64,000 bases of DNA from Clostridium beijerinckii (GCF_036699995.1 NZ_CP144906.1:5219001-5283000), one strand, 5' to 3'; counted from the first letter of the stretch, positions 31,601 through 41,962 are shown. Translations and numbers: made by a program. The notes: a model not told the origin generated them from the letters alone.

Positions 31601-32251
31601 TTTAGAATCTTCCTTACTTATGTAGTGAACATCGTTGGTAGCAACTAGTGGTATACCAGTTTCATTAGATAATTTTATATTTTCTTCATTTACTCTCTTT
31701 TGTTCTTCCATTCCATGATTTTGTAACTCAATATAAAAGTCACCGTTAAAAATTTCTTTGTATGTTAAGGCTGTCTCTTTTGCTTTTTCATAATTACCTT
31801 TAAGATGGTAAGATTGTACTTCACCACCTAAACAAGCACTCAAAGCAATTAACCCTTCACTATGTTTTCTTAAATATTCATAATCTATTCTTGGCTTATA
31901 ATAAAATCCTTCAATAGATGCAACTGATACTATTTTCATTAGATTTTCATATCCAATTTGATTCTTTACTAATAAAACCAAATGGTAAGTTGAATTTTCT
32001 TTGTCTGGCTGCTTTATATGTCTAGATTTTGGTACGACATAAACTTCACATCCTAAAATAGGTTTTATATCATTTTCCTTTGCTGCCTTATAGAAATCTA
32101 CAAGCCCATATAAAACTCCATGATCAGTAATAGCAATACTCTTCATACCTAATTCTTTTGCCTTCTTCATGAGCTTTCCTATTTTCCCTGATCCATCAAG
32201 TAAACTATATTCTGTATGCAAATGTAAATGACAAAATTGTTTTTCTTCCAT
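28676..32251 (-). CDS. dnaE: DNA polymerase III alpha subunit, DnaE type
   Basis: This replicative C-family polymerase of 1191 residues begins with a PHP domain (HLHLHTEYSLLDGSG), then the palm with catalytic aspartates in MPDIDSDFCYERR and the flanking GPGRGSAAGS, a beta-clamp-binding/HhH region, and an OB-fold (about 1000-1080; GTIEVIVFPKTLEKV). It lacks the inserted proofreading exonuclease of PolC, so it is the DnaE1/DnaE3 form used with PolC in Firmicutes. The longest frame starts at a GTG (32260) inside GGAGGTG; the ATG at 32251 is better placed. It precedes pfkA and pyk. Confidence 0.95.
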   Translation of the reverse strand: MEEKQFCHLHLHTEYSLLDGSGKIGKLMKKAKELGMKSIAITDHGVLYGLVDFYKAAKENDIKPILGCEVYVVPKSRHIKQPDKENSTYHLVLLVKNQIGYENLMKIVSVASIEGFYYKPRIDYEYLRKHSEGLIALSACLGGEVQSYHLKGNYEKAKETALTYKEIFNGDFYIELQNHGMEEQKRVNEENIKLSNETGIPLVATNDVHYISKEDSKSHDVLMCIQTAKTIDDPHRRRYPSDQFYLKSADEMWDMFSYVPEALENTIKIADECSYEYKFHESKLPKFPLEEGQDPYDYLRDTCYKGLIDRYSVFENLRNQSLNYSKIEEVVANYEEAKEYVDRLEYELQVIKQMGYIDYFLIVWDFVRFSYESGIPTGPGRGSAAGSIVAYTLGITKIDPIKYSLIFERFLNPERVSMPDIDSDFCYERRQEVIDYVVEKYGASNVSQIITFGTMAARLCIRDVGRAMNYSYAEVDRIAKMIPTMLGITIEKALDLNPELKLAYDTDERVKALIDVSKDLEGLPRHSSTHAAGVVIASKPLVEYVPLQKNEEMIVTQFGMTTLEELGLLKMDFLGLRTLTVMNDAINMIRENRRIDIDLDKIDFEDKEVYKMIGEGKTAGVFQLESPGMTSFMKELKPDSLEDIIAGISLYRPGPMAEIPRYIEGKKNPEKVTYLTKELEPILSVTYGCLVYQEQVMQAVRDLAGYSMGRSDMVRRAMSKKKHKVMEEERKNFIHGIVENDEVIVPGCVRNGISEEIANKIFDSMMDFASYAFNKSHAAAYAVVGYQTAYLMKYYPVEMIAAMLNSIMGISEKVAYYIGIAEELGIQVLPPNINESFSKFTVKENKIRFGLAAIKNVGTNVVASIVKAREEKGKFESLVDFINKMDPSSINKRAVECLIKAGALDDFDVFRSKMLAVHEKLIDNISSDKRRNIDGQISLFASEELKNPEVNYPNIKEFTKRNLLAMEKEMTGLYITGHPLDDYAQSLKMQTTNEISKIFLVQETLDDSLESDMGEINMFNRQDALQDNDRVILGGILANVNQKVTRNNSIMAFLKLEDLTGTIEVIVFPKTLEKVKELCVTDSLVIVKGRLSLKEDEPPKLICESIEPLEKVNTSKVYLRVDDKVAATVLSKKLKELLIKEYIGDTPIYIFESQGKQKFRVPRDRWISLDSDVMNLLRQTLGDENVKVLDS

Positions 32252-32353
32252 TATCCTCACCTCCTCTTTAAATTACAGTTAATTTAAAGTTTAAAATTTA
32301 CAGTTTATTTAGAATTTTTCTAACCAAACTATAAATCTTAAACCATATGTTAT

Positions 32354-32638
32354 TTAGAAATCTAAAGTTTTACTGCCTTCCATATATGGCCCTATAACCT
32401 TTTTAACTTTTTCAACATGAAATTCATTCACGTCATACGATAAATAATCTTCCTTATTATCAAACCTTGTTATGATTCCAACATCATAACTTCTATCACT
32501 TTTTATTACGTCTACCCCTACTTCTAACTGCTTTAATTCCTTGATCATTCCAGTCATAGATAATAAAGTTTTTTCTACAAACTTTAAATTTTCTGTTGTT
32601 GGCTCTTTCAATTTAAATAATACAATGTGTGTAAACAT
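32354..32638 (-). CDS. Dabb (stress-responsive A/B barrel) family protein
   Basis: The 94-residue protein matches the dimeric alpha-beta barrel Dabb fold: it begins MFTHIVLFKLKE, has a central GVDVIKSDRSYDVGII strand region and ends with FHVEKVKKVIGPYMEG. Function of bacterial members is mostly unknown. AAAGGGAGAGG precedes the ATG. It sits between whiA and dnaE on the same strand (23 bp after whiA). Confidence 0.8.
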   Translation of the reverse strand: MFTHIVLFKLKEPTTENLKFVEKTLLSMTGMIKELKQLEVGVDVIKSDRSYDVGIITRFDNKEDYLSYDVNEFHVEKVKKVIGPYMEGSKTLDF

Positions 32639-32661
32639 AACATCCTCTCCCTTTAATTTTA

Positions 32662-33609
32662 TTATTTGCTTGTTCGTAATTCCTCTGCTATCTTTTCTAT
32701 TTTTCTTAATCTATGATTTATTCCCGATTTTCCTACTGGAGGATCTAGCATTTCTCCTAATTCCTTCAGTGATTCATCTGGATAATTCAACCTAAGCTCT
32801 GCAATTTCTCTTAAATTATCTGGCAATCTTTGCAACCCAATCTGTGATTGGATAAGTTTTATGCTTTCAACCTGTCTTACTGCTGCATTTACAGTTTTAG
32901 AAAGATTTGCTGTCTCACAATTCACAAGTCTATTTACATTATTTCTCATTTCCTTCATTATTCTTATATTTTCGATCTCTAAAAGCGATGAATGAGCTCC
33001 TATTACATTAAGCAAATCTACTATTTGTTCTCCTTCTTTGATATATACTATAAAACTATTTTTTCTTTGTATAACCTTAGAATTTAAACTGAAAGTATTG
33101 ATTAAATTCGATAAATCTTTTGCATATTCTTCACTGTGCGTTACAAATTCCAGATGATAAGTTTTTTCTGGATTACTTATGCTTCCTCCGCCGATAAACG
33201 CTCCTCTTATATATGCTCTTTTTATATCTTCATCTTTAAAAATATACTCCTCTATTCTATAGTCCAAGCTCATTATTCCATCAATTTCTTTGAGTATTCC
33301 AGTATCGCTTAATAATCCTCTAACACCCATTTCTTCAGAAATTACTACCATATAGATATTATTCTTCTTTAAAGAGTTACTCTTTTTTACCATTAACTTC
33401 GAATGTATATTAAAATGATCCTTTAAAAGTGTAAAAATTAATCTAGCACTAGCTGGGTTTTCTGTGGTCATTTTAAAACTAAGTCCACTTCCACTAAAAG
33501 CTAATGTACCACTAACCTTCATAATAGCCGATATTTCTGCTAACGCCTCTTCCTTCGAAATATCTATATATCTGCATATCTCTCCTTTAACTTTAGATGA
33601 AAATGACAT
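32662..33609 (-). CDS. whiA: DNA-binding protein WhiA
   Basis: WhiA combines an N-terminal domain related to LAGLIDADG homing endonucleases (AYIRGAFIGGGSISNP) with a C-terminal helix-turn-helix (about 230-315; LRLNYPDESLKELGEMLD then GKSGINHRLRKIEKIAEEL). It controls sporulation/division genes in actinobacteria and affects chromosome segregation and division in Bacillus. Length 315 is normal. It forms the conserved rapZ-yvcK-whiA cluster and has AAGGAAGG before the ATG. Confidence 0.94.
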   Translation of the reverse strand: MSFSSKVKGEICRYIDISKEEALAEISAIMKVSGTLAFSGSGLSFKMTTENPASARLIFTLLKDHFNIHSKLMVKKSNSLKKNNIYMVVISEEMGVRGLLSDTGILKEIDGIMSLDYRIEEYIFKDEDIKRAYIRGAFIGGGSISNPEKTYHLEFVTHSEEYAKDLSNLINTFSLNSKVIQRKNSFIVYIKEGEQIVDLLNVIGAHSSLLEIENIRIMKEMRNNVNRLVNCETANLSKTVNAAVRQVESIKLIQSQIGLQRLPDNLREIAELRLNYPDESLKELGEMLDPPVGKSGINHRLRKIEKIAEELRTSK

Positions 33610-33649
33610 TCTGTTTCCTTCCTTATCTATAAATTTTCTTATAGTTTAA

Positions 33650-35002
33650 TTAATCAATTACTTTTCCTTTTTCTTCTCTGACTCTTTCTTTAATACGTTG
33701 CGATAAATACATATATTCTATTATCTTTTTCTTATCATATAAAAGTTTCTTTTCCATTATTGTATCTACTAATATTTCTGCCAATTTATCTGAATCATGC
33801 TTAACTAATCCATTTTTAACTTTTACTAAATCATCACCGACTATTTTTACACCTAGACTATTAATATCTTCTCTATCTAATTTAACAAGATCTGCACCAT
33901 CTTTTTGATATTTTTCTTTTAGTTCCTCTGTTATTTCTCCTGTATTAGCAATTACATAATCAACAATATCTTTCCCACCATATTTGAATAAAACCTTTAA
34001 GTGGTCTGATACTTTAAAACCTGTAGTCTCTCCAGGTTGAGTCATTATATTTGAAATATATATTTTGATAGCACTACTCTTCCTAACTTCTTTTGCAATA
34101 TCTTTAACAAGCAAATTAGAAGTTATACTTGTATATAGGCTACCCGGCCCCATAACTATAGCATCTGCTTCCTTTATGGCTTCTAATGCCTCCGGAAGGG
34201 CTTTTGCATTCTCAGGAACTATTTTCAATTCTTCTATTCTAGATCTTTGTTCAATAGCCTCTTCGGGAATTTGTGATTCACCTTTTACTATGTTACCATT
34301 TTGTAATTTTGCAACCAATTGCATATTATCCAAAGTAACAGGTATAACTTTACCTGTTACAGCTAATACAGAACTCATTTTCTGAACTGCTTCCTCAAAG
34401 TTATCAGATATTCCAGCCATAGCTGCTAAGAATAAATTTCCAAAACTTTGATTCTTTAATCTTCCATCAGCAAATCTATACTGAAGTAGATCCTCCATTA
34501 TTGGCTCTGTATCAGCTAATGCCAAAATACAGTTTCTTATATCTCCCGGAGGTAACATTCCCAAATCTTCTCTTAAATCTCCAGATCCGCCGCCATCATC
34601 TCCAACCGTAACTATTGCAGTTATATTTGATGTATAGTACTTCAACCCTCGAAGCATTGTAGATAAACCGGTTCCTCCACCAATTACAACTATCTTAGGC
34701 CCTTTTACTAATAATCTTTTTTCATATATTAGGCTTTCAATTTTTCTACTATCTAGGGACACTTTGATATAACCTCTATTTACTAATGCAATTATTGATT
34801 TCATCGTTTCAGTAATTGATATATATAAAACAAATATTCCTGTAATATTTAAGAACACATAAAAAACTTGGTAATATAAATTGTAAACCCTATGGTTAAC
34901 TAGTTCTGTAAATCCAAACGATATTAATAATATTCCGAAAATACCGAACGCTAGCCATCGTTTCACTTTAATTCCAGCCTTAAGCCAATCTTTTATCCTC
35001 AT
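33650..35002 (-). CDS. yvcK: YvcK/CofD-like protein (gluconeogenesis factor)
   Basis: YvcK binds UDP-sugars and is needed for cell-wall homeostasis on gluconeogenic carbon sources in Bacillus. The 450-residue protein starts with two membrane segments (about 18-36 and 46-68), an N-terminal extension often present in clostridial members, followed by the CofD-like fold ([50 protein letters not shown]). GGAG lies before the ATG inside the end of rapZ; the two genes overlap by 4 bp, which indicates translational coupling. Confidence 0.92.
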   Translation of the reverse strand: MRIKDWLKAGIKVKRWLAFGIFGILLISFGFTELVNHRVYNLYYQVFYVFLNITGIFVLYISITETMKSIIALVNRGYIKVSLDSRKIESLIYEKRLLVKGPKIVVIGGGTGLSTMLRGLKYYTSNITAIVTVGDDGGGSGDLREDLGMLPPGDIRNCILALADTEPIMEDLLQYRFADGRLKNQSFGNLFLAAMAGISDNFEEAVQKMSSVLAVTGKVIPVTLDNMQLVAKLQNGNIVKGESQIPEEAIEQRSRIEELKIVPENAKALPEALEAIKEADAIVMGPGSLYTSITSNLLVKDIAKEVRKSSAIKIYISNIMTQPGETTGFKVSDHLKVLFKYGGKDIVDYVIANTGEITEELKEKYQKDGADLVKLDREDINSLGVKIVGDDLVKVKNGLVKHDSDKLAEILVDTIMEKKLLYDKKKIIEYMYLSQRIKERVREEKGKVID

Positions 35003-35883
35003 AGCTTCTTTTCTCCTTTATGAAGATCTTCAGCTACATCTCTATGCTCTATTTTAGAATTATAGTTTTCTTTATTTAATCTTTCATAAACTTCATTTGC
35101 TATTGCAACTGAACGATGTCTTCCACCTGTACATCCTATAGATATAATTAATTGACTCTTTCCTTCTTTTATATAATTAGGTATTAAGTACTTTAGCATA
35201 TCTACTAACTTTTCTATAAAATTCACAGTCTCCTCTTGTTTTAAGACATAATCTTTAACTGGTTCATCATTACCAGAATACTGCTTTAATTCAGGTATAT
35301 AAAATGGATTTGGTATAAATCTAACATCAAAAACCAAATCTGAATCCACTGGTATTCCATATTTAAACCCAAAGCTTAATACAGTAATTGATAATTGCTT
35401 TTCGGGATAAGTATGATCTCCATAATTCTTGTTTATTTTTTCTCTCAAATGCCTTATTTCGTATTTAGATGTATCAATGATAATATCAGCTATATTTTTA
35501 ACTTCTCTTAATTTTTCTCTTTCCTGAGTAATCCCAGTCAAAACTCTTCCATCTGGAGATAATGGATGACTTCTCCTTGTCTCCTTAAATCTCTTAATAA
35601 GCACTTCATCAGTTGCTTCTAGAAATAATATTTCGTATTTAAATTCATTTTTCTTTAAGTAATTTAGGGCTTCAAAAAAATCATCAAAGAAAATTCCGCC
35701 TCTAATATCTATAACTAATGCTACTTTTTCAATATTTCCGCCACTTTGCGTGCATACTTCTGCAAACTTAGAGATTAACTTTGGTGGAAGGTTATCAACA
35801 CAAAAATATCCCAAATCCTCCAATGTTCTTGTTGCTTGTGTCTTTCCTGCTCCTGATAATCCTGTAACAATAACAAATCTCAT
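34999..35883 (-). CDS. rapZ: RapZ family nucleotide-binding protein
   Basis: The 294-residue protein has an N-terminal P-loop ([12 protein letters not shown]) with a Walker B-like region and the C-terminal RapZ domain ([17 protein letters not shown]). In E. coli RapZ targets the small RNA GlmZ; in Firmicutes (YvjJ/YvcJ) the role is linked to nucleotide binding and competence/envelope metabolism. AAGGGAG supports the ATG at 35883 rather than the longer frame to 35922. It is coupled to yvcK by a 4-bp overlap. Confidence 0.93.
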   Translation of the reverse strand: MRFVIVTGLSGAGKTQATRTLEDLGYFCVDNLPPKLISKFAEVCTQSGGNIEKVALVIDIRGGIFFDDFFEALNYLKKNEFKYEILFLEATDEVLIKRFKETRRSHPLSPDGRVLTGITQEREKLREVKNIADIIIDTSKYEIRHLREKINKNYGDHTYPEKQLSITVLSFGFKYGIPVDSDLVFDVRFIPNPFYIPELKQYSGNDEPVKDYVLKQEETVNFIEKLVDMLKYLIPNYIKEGKSQLIISIGCTGGRHRSVAIANEVYERLNKENYNSKIEHRDVAEDLHKGEKKL

Positions 35884-35983
35884 ACTACACACTCCCTTTT
35901 GCCAAAGACGTTTTCTAGGCACAACTATTACTTCTAATTTATCTTAACATCAAAATTATATCATACTATTATAATTAAATCAT

Positions 35984-36017
35984 AAAAAACCCAAAAGTCT
36001 CTAAACTCTTGAGTTTT
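35984..36017 (-). terminator. Terminator after murB
   Basis: On the minus strand AACTCAAGAGT pairs with ACTTTTGGGTT (11 bp with two G-U pairs; 35988-35998 and 36005-36015), followed by TTTTTTATGA. It separates murB from rapZ. Confidence 0.7.
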
Positions 36018-36109
36018 ATATAATTTAGTGTTTATTTTATAGATATATTTAACATCTTCAACTTCTATTTTTATTCATAGTTTCAAAACTAATGTAGTCA
36101 CTAAAATGC

Positions 36110-37024
36110 TTAATCTTCACCCCAAATTCTAACTTCAGGATATAAATCTACTCCAAATTGTTTTTTCACTTCATCTCTAACATGACATATTACATCTAAT
36201 ACATCCTTAGCTGTTCCGTTCTTATAATTAATAACAAATCCAGCATGCTTCTCTGAAACACACGCTCCACCGATAGCAAATCCCTTTAATCCTGCATCCT
36301 CAATTAATTTTCCTGCGAAATAGCCCTCTGGTCTTTTAAATGTACTACCTGCTGAAGGATACTCTAACGGCTGTCTTTCTTCTCTCCTTTTAGTTAATTC
36401 ATCAACTCTAGCTTGAATTTTTTCTTTATCACCATTAACTAAATTAAAAGTTGCGCGTAATACTATATATCCCTTTTGCATAACTACAGACTGTCTATAT
36501 CCTAAATTCAACTCTGACTTATGAATTATTCTAATTTCTTGATTGTCATCAAGTACTTCTGCACTTTCAATAACAAATGAAATTTCTCCGTCATAAGCTC
36601 CTGCATTCATAAATACAGCTCCACCTACGCTACCCGGAATACCACAAGCAAATTGAAATCCTGCTAGTGATCCTTCTGTAGCTGCCTTCGAAACATCTTT
36701 AAGTAATGCTCCACATTCTGCAATAATCTTGTTACCTATACATTCTATTTTATTGAGCTCGCATAACTTTATAACAACACCTCTAATACCACCATCTTTA
36801 ACTAAGATATTAGACCCATTTCCTATTACATAAAATGGTATATTATTTTCTTTACAAATAGTGATAGTTTCTTTTACCTGTTGTATACTGTTTGGAGTTA
36901 GAAGTATGTCTACTGGTCCTCCAACTTTAAAGTATATATGTTCACTCATTTTCGCATCTAATTGAATTTGTGACTCTTCGTATAATTTGCTGAACAAATT
37001 CTTATATTCTCCATAGTGCTTCAT
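36110..37024 (-). CDS. murB: UDP-N-acetylenolpyruvoylglucosamine reductase
   Basis: MurB makes UDP-N-acetylmuramate with FAD and NADPH, the second step of peptidoglycan precursor synthesis. The 304 residues show the FAD-binding segment [19 protein letters not shown], then [18 protein letters not shown], and the catalytic Ser region [19 protein letters not shown], as in type II MurB. The longest frame starts at a TTG (37039) within TTGAGGAG; the ATG at 37024 is better placed. It follows uvrC and is terminated before rapZ. Confidence 0.95.
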   Translation of the reverse strand: MKHYGEYKNLFSKLYEESQIQLDAKMSEHIYFKVGGPVDILLTPNSIQQVKETITICKENNIPFYVIGNGSNILVKDGGIRGVVIKLCELNKIECIGNKIIAECGALLKDVSKAATEGSLAGFQFACGIPGSVGGAVFMNAGAYDGEISFVIESAEVLDDNQEIRIIHKSELNLGYRQSVVMQKGYIVLRATFNLVNGDKEKIQARVDELTKRREERQPLEYPSAGSTFKRPEGYFAGKLIEDAGLKGFAIGGACVSEKHAGFVINYKNGTAKDVLDVICHVRDEVKKQFGVDLYPEVRIWGED

Positions 37025-37225
37025 GCCAAAACTCCTCAAACATTTATATTAATCTGCTTTTTGTTTACATGATATAGAATAATTTAAATATTAATCTAAG
37101 ACAAGTAAATTTTTATTCCGTACTATTATAGCATAATTTATTTATTTTGTTCATGTTTTTAATATATATTCAAAAAATAACATAATGTATTTTAATTATA
37201 CAGCATTGGTACAATAATCTAAGGC

Positions 37226-37258
37226 TAAAAATTAGGTTGAGATACCCCAACCTAATTT
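37226..37258 (-). terminator. Terminator after uvrC
   Basis: AATTAGGTTG (37230-37239) and CAACCTAATT (37248-37257) pair over an 8-nt loop, followed on the minus strand by TTTTAGCC; it begins 4 bp beyond the uvrC stop. Confidence 0.75.
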
Positions 37259-37261
37259 CTC

Positions 37262-39127
37262 TTATTTTGTATTTTTGAAATACTCTAATATACTATTAGC
37301 TGCTTTCGTATCAATTGATTCTGCCTCAAGAAGTTCGTCTAATGTAGCTTTTTTAATATTATCGATACTTCCAAACTTCATTAAAAGAGACATTCTTCTC
37401 TTCTGTCCAATATTAGGTATATCATCTAATATTGAATGTAGTGTTCTCTTATCCCTTAAGCTTCTGTGGTAAGTTATCGCGAATCTATGAACTTCATCCT
37501 GAATTCTTCTTATCATTTGCATCAAATTAGAATTTCTATTTATTATTAATTCATTATTATTATAAATAATCCCTCTAGTTGCGTGATAATCATCTTTAAC
37601 CAACCCACATACAGGTATATCTATTCCTAATTTATCTAATACTTCAAGAGCTATATTTACCTGACCTTTTCCACCATCCATCATAATCAAATCTGGAAAA
37701 TTTGAAAACTTTCCACTAGAAAATTTAATTTCTTTATTTTGAATCTCTTTAATCTCTTTTAATCCATGAGTGAATCTTCGTTCTAAGATTTCTCTCATAC
37801 TATCATAATCATTAGCACTTTTTACAGTTTTTATACGAAATCTTCTATAATCACTATTCTTAGCTTTACCATTCTCAAATACAATCATTGACCCAACAGA
37901 ATCTACCCCTTGTATGTTGGATATATCGTAAGCTTCAATTCTAAGCGGTATAGTATCAAGTTCTAATAATTCTTGAATTTCCTTTAACGAAATCATATTT
38001 ATCTCTTTATCTCTCAAAATCTTGTCCTTAAATTGATCTAAAGTGACTTTCGCATTATTTTTAACTAGCTCCAACATCTCTTTTTTCTCGCCTTTTATTG
38101 GCACCTTGACGAAGACCCTTGAGCCACGCTTTATGCTTAAAAATTCTTCCAACGCTTCAATTTCATCACTTTCCGGAATGTATATATTCTTTGGAACTTT
38201 TGGTGTTCCTCCATAAAATGAAATTATAAATTGCGAAATTATTGTTGTATCTTCCTCATGGGAACTATTTTCAATCATAAAATGTTCTCTTCCAGTTATT
38301 TTTCCATCCCTTAAAAAGAATACTTGAATACAGCAATCTTTCTCATCTTTATAGATATTAATAAAGTCTTCATCATTCTCTTGAGATTTAAACACCTTTT
38401 GTTTCTCTGCTATATTTTCTATAGCAATTATTTTATCTCTTAAGGATGCAGCTTTCTCAAATTCTAAATTTCCTGATGCACCTTGCATTTCTTCTTTTAA
38501 CTTATTTAAAAGGCTCCTATCTTTCCCACTTAAAACTTCCATTATTTCATCTATCATTTTTTTGTATTCAATTTTAGAAATACGCCCTTCACAGGGTGCA
38601 TTACATTTTTTTATATGATAGTTCAAGCATGCTCTTGTCGGCTTTTCGCCTTCTATAATAGATTTTTTACAAGTTCTTAATGGAAAAATTCTTCTAATCA
38701 AATTTATTGTTTCGTGTACGTCTCCTGCATTCGGATACGGCCCAAAATATTTATTTCCATCCTTCGCATAATTTCTTGTTATAAAAACTCTAGGAAAATC
38801 TTCATTAGTAGTCACTTTTATGAATGGATAAAATTTATCATCTTTTAGTGAAATATTATATTTAGGGCTATACTTTTTTATTAGATTGCATTCTAATATT
38901 AAAGCTTCCATTTCAGAATCTGTAACTATGTATTCAAACTCAGCAATATTTTTAACCATTGCCTTTACTTTTTCCGAATGATTTTTAGAATTTTGAAAGT
39001 ATTGGCGCACTCTATTTTTCAATATTTTTGCTTTTCCCACATAGATAATCTCTCCAAGTGAGTTTTTCATTAAATAAACCCCTGGTTCATTTGGTAGAAT
39101 TTTTAATTGGGCTTTAAAATCAAACAT
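37262..39127 (-). CDS. uvrC: Excinuclease ABC subunit C
   Basis: UvrC makes both incisions in nucleotide excision repair. The 621 residues contain the N-terminal GIY-YIG nuclease (GVYLMKN, IIYVGKAKILKNRV), a UVR motif that contacts UvrB (about 205-240), the RNase H-like second nuclease domain (AYDISNIQGVDSVGSM, MMDGGKGQVN) and C-terminal helix-hairpin-helix repeats (DDIPNIGQKRRMSLL). A GGAAGGAG site precedes the ATG. It lies apart from uvrBA and between two terminators; no LexA box was seen upstream. Confidence 0.96.
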   Translation of the reverse strand: MFDFKAQLKILPNEPGVYLMKNSLGEIIYVGKAKILKNRVRQYFQNSKNHSEKVKAMVKNIAEFEYIVTDSEMEALILECNLIKKYSPKYNISLKDDKFYPFIKVTTNEDFPRVFITRNYAKDGNKYFGPYPNAGDVHETINLIRRIFPLRTCKKSIIEGEKPTRACLNYHIKKCNAPCEGRISKIEYKKMIDEIMEVLSGKDRSLLNKLKEEMQGASGNLEFEKAASLRDKIIAIENIAEKQKVFKSQENDEDFINIYKDEKDCCIQVFFLRDGKITGREHFMIENSSHEEDTTIISQFIISFYGGTPKVPKNIYIPESDEIEALEEFLSIKRGSRVFVKVPIKGEKKEMLELVKNNAKVTLDQFKDKILRDKEINMISLKEIQELLELDTIPLRIEAYDISNIQGVDSVGSMIVFENGKAKNSDYRRFRIKTVKSANDYDSMREILERRFTHGLKEIKEIQNKEIKFSSGKFSNFPDLIMMDGGKGQVNIALEVLDKLGIDIPVCGLVKDDYHATRGIIYNNNELIINRNSNLMQMIRRIQDEVHRFAITYHRSLRDKRTLHSILDDIPNIGQKRRMSLLMKFGSIDNIKKATLDELLEAESIDTKAANSILEYFKNTK

Positions 39128-39158
39128 TCCAACACTCCTTCCTATAAATTCAAATATA

Positions 39159-39251
39159 AAAAAGTGAAGAGTTTAAGGAAAATCCTTTTATTATTTCAAA
39201 TTCAGTAATTTTAAGAAATTTCAACGGTTCTCCAATAACTATTCACTTTTT
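39159..39251 (-). terminator. Terminator between pbpA and uvrC
   Basis: AAAAAGTGAAGAGTT (39159-39173) pairs with AACTATTCACTTTTT (39237-39251) at 14 of 15 positions. The long loop contains an AAGGA/TCCTT stem, and the minus strand ends in TTCACTTTTTTAT. Confidence 0.6.
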
Positions 39252-39268
39252 ATCTACCATATTTAATT

Positions 39269-40738
39269 TTAATTTCCAATAACTGCTTGCCTAATTAATT
39301 TTCCTGCTATCGGTGCCGCTGCACTCGCTCCGTATCCTCCATTTTCAACTATTACAGCGACTGCAATCTTAGGATTACTTGCTGGTGCAAGACCAATAAA
39401 CCATGAATGAGGTTTAGCGCTTTCTCCATTAGCAAGATTATAATCAGCTGTACCAGTCTTACCTGCTGCATCAGTTCCTTGGAAGTAACTCCAAGTAGAG
39501 TCGATTCTTGAATCAACTAAATTTTTCATATAGTCTTTTATAATTGCAGCATTAGCTGAACTTATGACTTGTTTATTCACTTTGGGTTCAACTGTCTTAA
39601 CTACATTACCATCCTTATCCACTACTTGACTAACTAGTCTTGGTTCCATCATCTTACCATCATCAGCCACTGTACTTGCAACCAAAGCCATCTCCATAGG
39701 CGTAGCTAAAATACTACTTTGGCCAATTCCAGATTGAGCTATGCTACCAATTTCAGCTTTAGATAACTTTGGAAATTGACTCTGATCTATTTTAAATCCA
39801 TCAGATTCTACTGTATTATTAAAACCAAACTTCTCTGCAGTAGCTTTTAGCTTATCATTTCCTAATTCCATTGCCAATGTACCAAATACAAAGTTACTTG
39901 ATAATCTATACGCATCTTTTAAATCTATTTCGCCATTAACTTCTCCATTATCATTACTTAATGATTGTTTATCATTAAATACTATTTTACCTGTATCATT
40001 AAAAGTTCTATTTGTAATTCCAGGCATATTTTCTAATGCGCTACTAAGAGTTACTGTTTTAAATGTTGATCCTGGCGGATATTTTCCTGATACTGCCCTA
40101 TTTATAAACGGGCTATCTTCATTAGAAGCTTTCATTGAGCCTTCCAAATCATTTGGATTATATGTTGGCTTAGAAACCATAGCTAATACTTCTCCTGTTT
40201 TTGGATTTAAGGCTACCACCGCACCCTTATTACTTCCAAGTGCATCGTATGCTATTTTTTGAAGTGTTGGATCTAATGTAGTTATAACACCATTCCCAAC
40301 TTTAACCTCATCTTCTTTTCTATTCTTAAACATTGATTTTAACTTATCCATACTAAAATCTTTAGTTAGATTTAAAATATTGTTAGTAAGTTTGTTGTAT
40401 GTGGTTAACTCACTATCATAGTTTGCCTCTAATCCTGTCAATCCATATCTTGGATCTACATATCCTAGAGCGTGAACATATAAATCTCCGTTAACATAAG
40501 TTCTTTTTTGTGTTAAAGCATCTACCCTTGCACTTGTTGTAAGCGGATTTTTATTTCTATCATATATGGTTCCCCTCAAAACTTCATTTCTTCTTGCCCA
40601 AAGCCTTTGATTACCTTCACTTTCAGCTATAGTAGGCGCCGAAAAAACTTGAAAATATGCAATATACGAGATAAGAGCTACAAAGCAAAACAAAAAAACT
40701 ACCATTACCTGTTTTATACTATTAGAAACATTTTTCAA
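39269..40738 (-). CDS. pbpA: Class B penicillin-binding protein (peptidoglycan transpeptidase)
   Basis: The 489-residue protein has one N-terminal membrane helix (about 10-30), a short dimerisation/pedestal region and a C-terminal transpeptidase domain with S224-xx-K (STFK), S-x-N at 280-282 (SSN) and KTG at 427-429. Class B enzymes cross-link glycan strands with a partner SEDS polymerase; the ftsW-like gene lies only 3 bp upstream. The start is a TTG (40738), with GGAGG 8 nt before it and no nearby ATG. The size is that of the small PbpA group in actinobacteria and clostridia, not PBP2b/FtsI. Confidence 0.92.
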   Translation of the reverse strand: MKNVSNSIKQVMVVFLFCFVALISYIAYFQVFSAPTIAESEGNQRLWARRNEVLRGTIYDRNKNPLTTSARVDALTQKRTYVNGDLYVHALGYVDPRYGLTGLEANYDSELTTYNKLTNNILNLTKDFSMDKLKSMFKNRKEDEVKVGNGVITTLDPTLQKIAYDALGSNKGAVVALNPKTGEVLAMVSKPTYNPNDLEGSMKASNEDSPFINRAVSGKYPPGSTFKTVTLSSALENMPGITNRTFNDTGKIVFNDKQSLSNDNGEVNGEIDLKDAYRLSSNFVFGTLAMELGNDKLKATAEKFGFNNTVESDGFKIDQSQFPKLSKAEIGSIAQSGIGQSSILATPMEMALVASTVADDGKMMEPRLVSQVVDKDGNVVKTVEPKVNKQVISSANAAIIKDYMKNLVDSRIDSTWSYFQGTDAAGKTGTADYNLANGESAKPHSWFIGLAPASNPKIAVAVIVENGGYGASAAAPIAGKLIRQAVIGN

Positions 40739-40741
40739 TTT

Positions 40742-41962
40742 TTAGCCCTCCTCCGATATCTTTTGAAGTATTGCTAGTGCAAAAAACATAGTTATTATTG
40801 AGGAACCTCCAGCACTGATAAGAGGCAATGTAATCCCTGTCAAAGGTATTACCGCAAACACTCCTCCTATTATAACTAGAACCTGACATGCTATCATAGC
40901 ACTAAGGCCTATGGCATTAAGTTGTGAAAATCTATCTTTGATTCTAAACGAAGCTCTCATTCCCCTATAGAAAAACAAGAAATATATTATCATGATTCCA
41001 AGCCCAAATACCATTCCCAATTCCTCACAAATTACTGCAAAAATTAAGTCTGAGGTATTTACTGGCATAAATCCTGGGTAGCCTTGACCAAGTCCACTTC
41101 CAAACATTCCTCCAGAAGAAATCGAATATAATCCTTGAACTATCTGATATCCCGTGGTATCTTTATACTTCCACGGATCCCTCCATATTAATACTCTTTG
41201 CTGTACGTGCGGAAACAACTTATATGCTAAGATAGATCCCAACGCAAATAATACAAACGTTATTACTACATACTTTTTCTTTCCAGTTGCAACATACAAC
41301 ATTGTTAATGAAATACCAAAAAATATTAATGCAGATCCCAAATCCTTTTGCCCGACCAAGCATCCTAATGAGTATAAAACAACCAGTGCAGGTTGCCAAA
41401 GCTGTTTAAAATCTTCTATTATATTATTTTTGTCTTCATAATCATGTAAAGCTGCCGCTAAGTATATAGCAAATGTTATCTTACCAAATTCCGATGGTTG
41501 AATGCTAAATCCACCAATTCTAATCCAGTTAGTTGCACCATAAACCTCTTGATGCGCGAACAATGCTAAAGGCATTATAATCAAAGTTGCTATCAGATAT
41601 ACCTTCTTGTACTTAACAAAATCTCTTATATCTGGAATTATCACTACTAGAGCAATAAATATTACTATTCCAGCTGCAAAATACATTAACTGTTTAATAG
41701 CAATGTCAGTATCCAATCTATATAGTACAGCTATACCTATTACTGACAATATACATGCAAATGTAATCAAAAACTTATCCCCATGGGGATAAAACTTACG
41801 TATTAATATTTGGGTAGCAGTTATTAAGCCACATACTATCAACCCCATATATATAGCGCCTTTATCCATGTCATCTTTCAATATTGCTAAATTTGTAAAA
41901 AGCGCTATACATAACAAATAAGTTAACAGTAATAGCTTTATTTCATCTCTTTTTATCTTCAA
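40742..41962 (-). CDS. SEDS family peptidoglycan polymerase (FtsW/RodA/SpoVE)
   Basis: The 406-residue polytopic protein has about ten membrane helices and SEDS landmarks: GATNWIRIGGFSIQPSEFGK (PSEF is the diagnostic turn), QKDLGSALIFFG with the catalytic Asp, and TGITLPLISAGGSS near the C-terminus. These enzymes polymerise lipid II into glycan strands with a class B PBP. The gene starts with TTG (41962; GGGGTGAT upstream) since the nearby ATG is out of frame. It is paired with pbpA. Whether it serves division, elongation or sporulation cannot be decided. Confidence 0.93.
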   Translation of the reverse strand: MKIKRDEIKLLLLTYLLCIALFTNLAILKDDMDKGAIYMGLIVCGLITATQILIRKFYPHGDKFLITFACILSVIGIAVLYRLDTDIAIKQLMYFAAGIVIFIALVVIIPDIRDFVKYKKVYLIATLIIMPLALFAHQEVYGATNWIRIGGFSIQPSEFGKITFAIYLAAALHDYEDKNNIIEDFKQLWQPALVVLYSLGCLVGQKDLGSALIFFGISLTMLYVATGKKKYVVITFVLFALGSILAYKLFPHVQQRVLIWRDPWKYKDTTGYQIVQGLYSISSGGMFGSGLGQGYPGFMPVNTSDLIFAVICEELGMVFGLGIMIIYFLFFYRGMRASFRIKDRFSQLNAIGLSAMIACQVLVIIGGVFAVIPLTGITLPLISAGGSSIITMFFALAILQKISEEG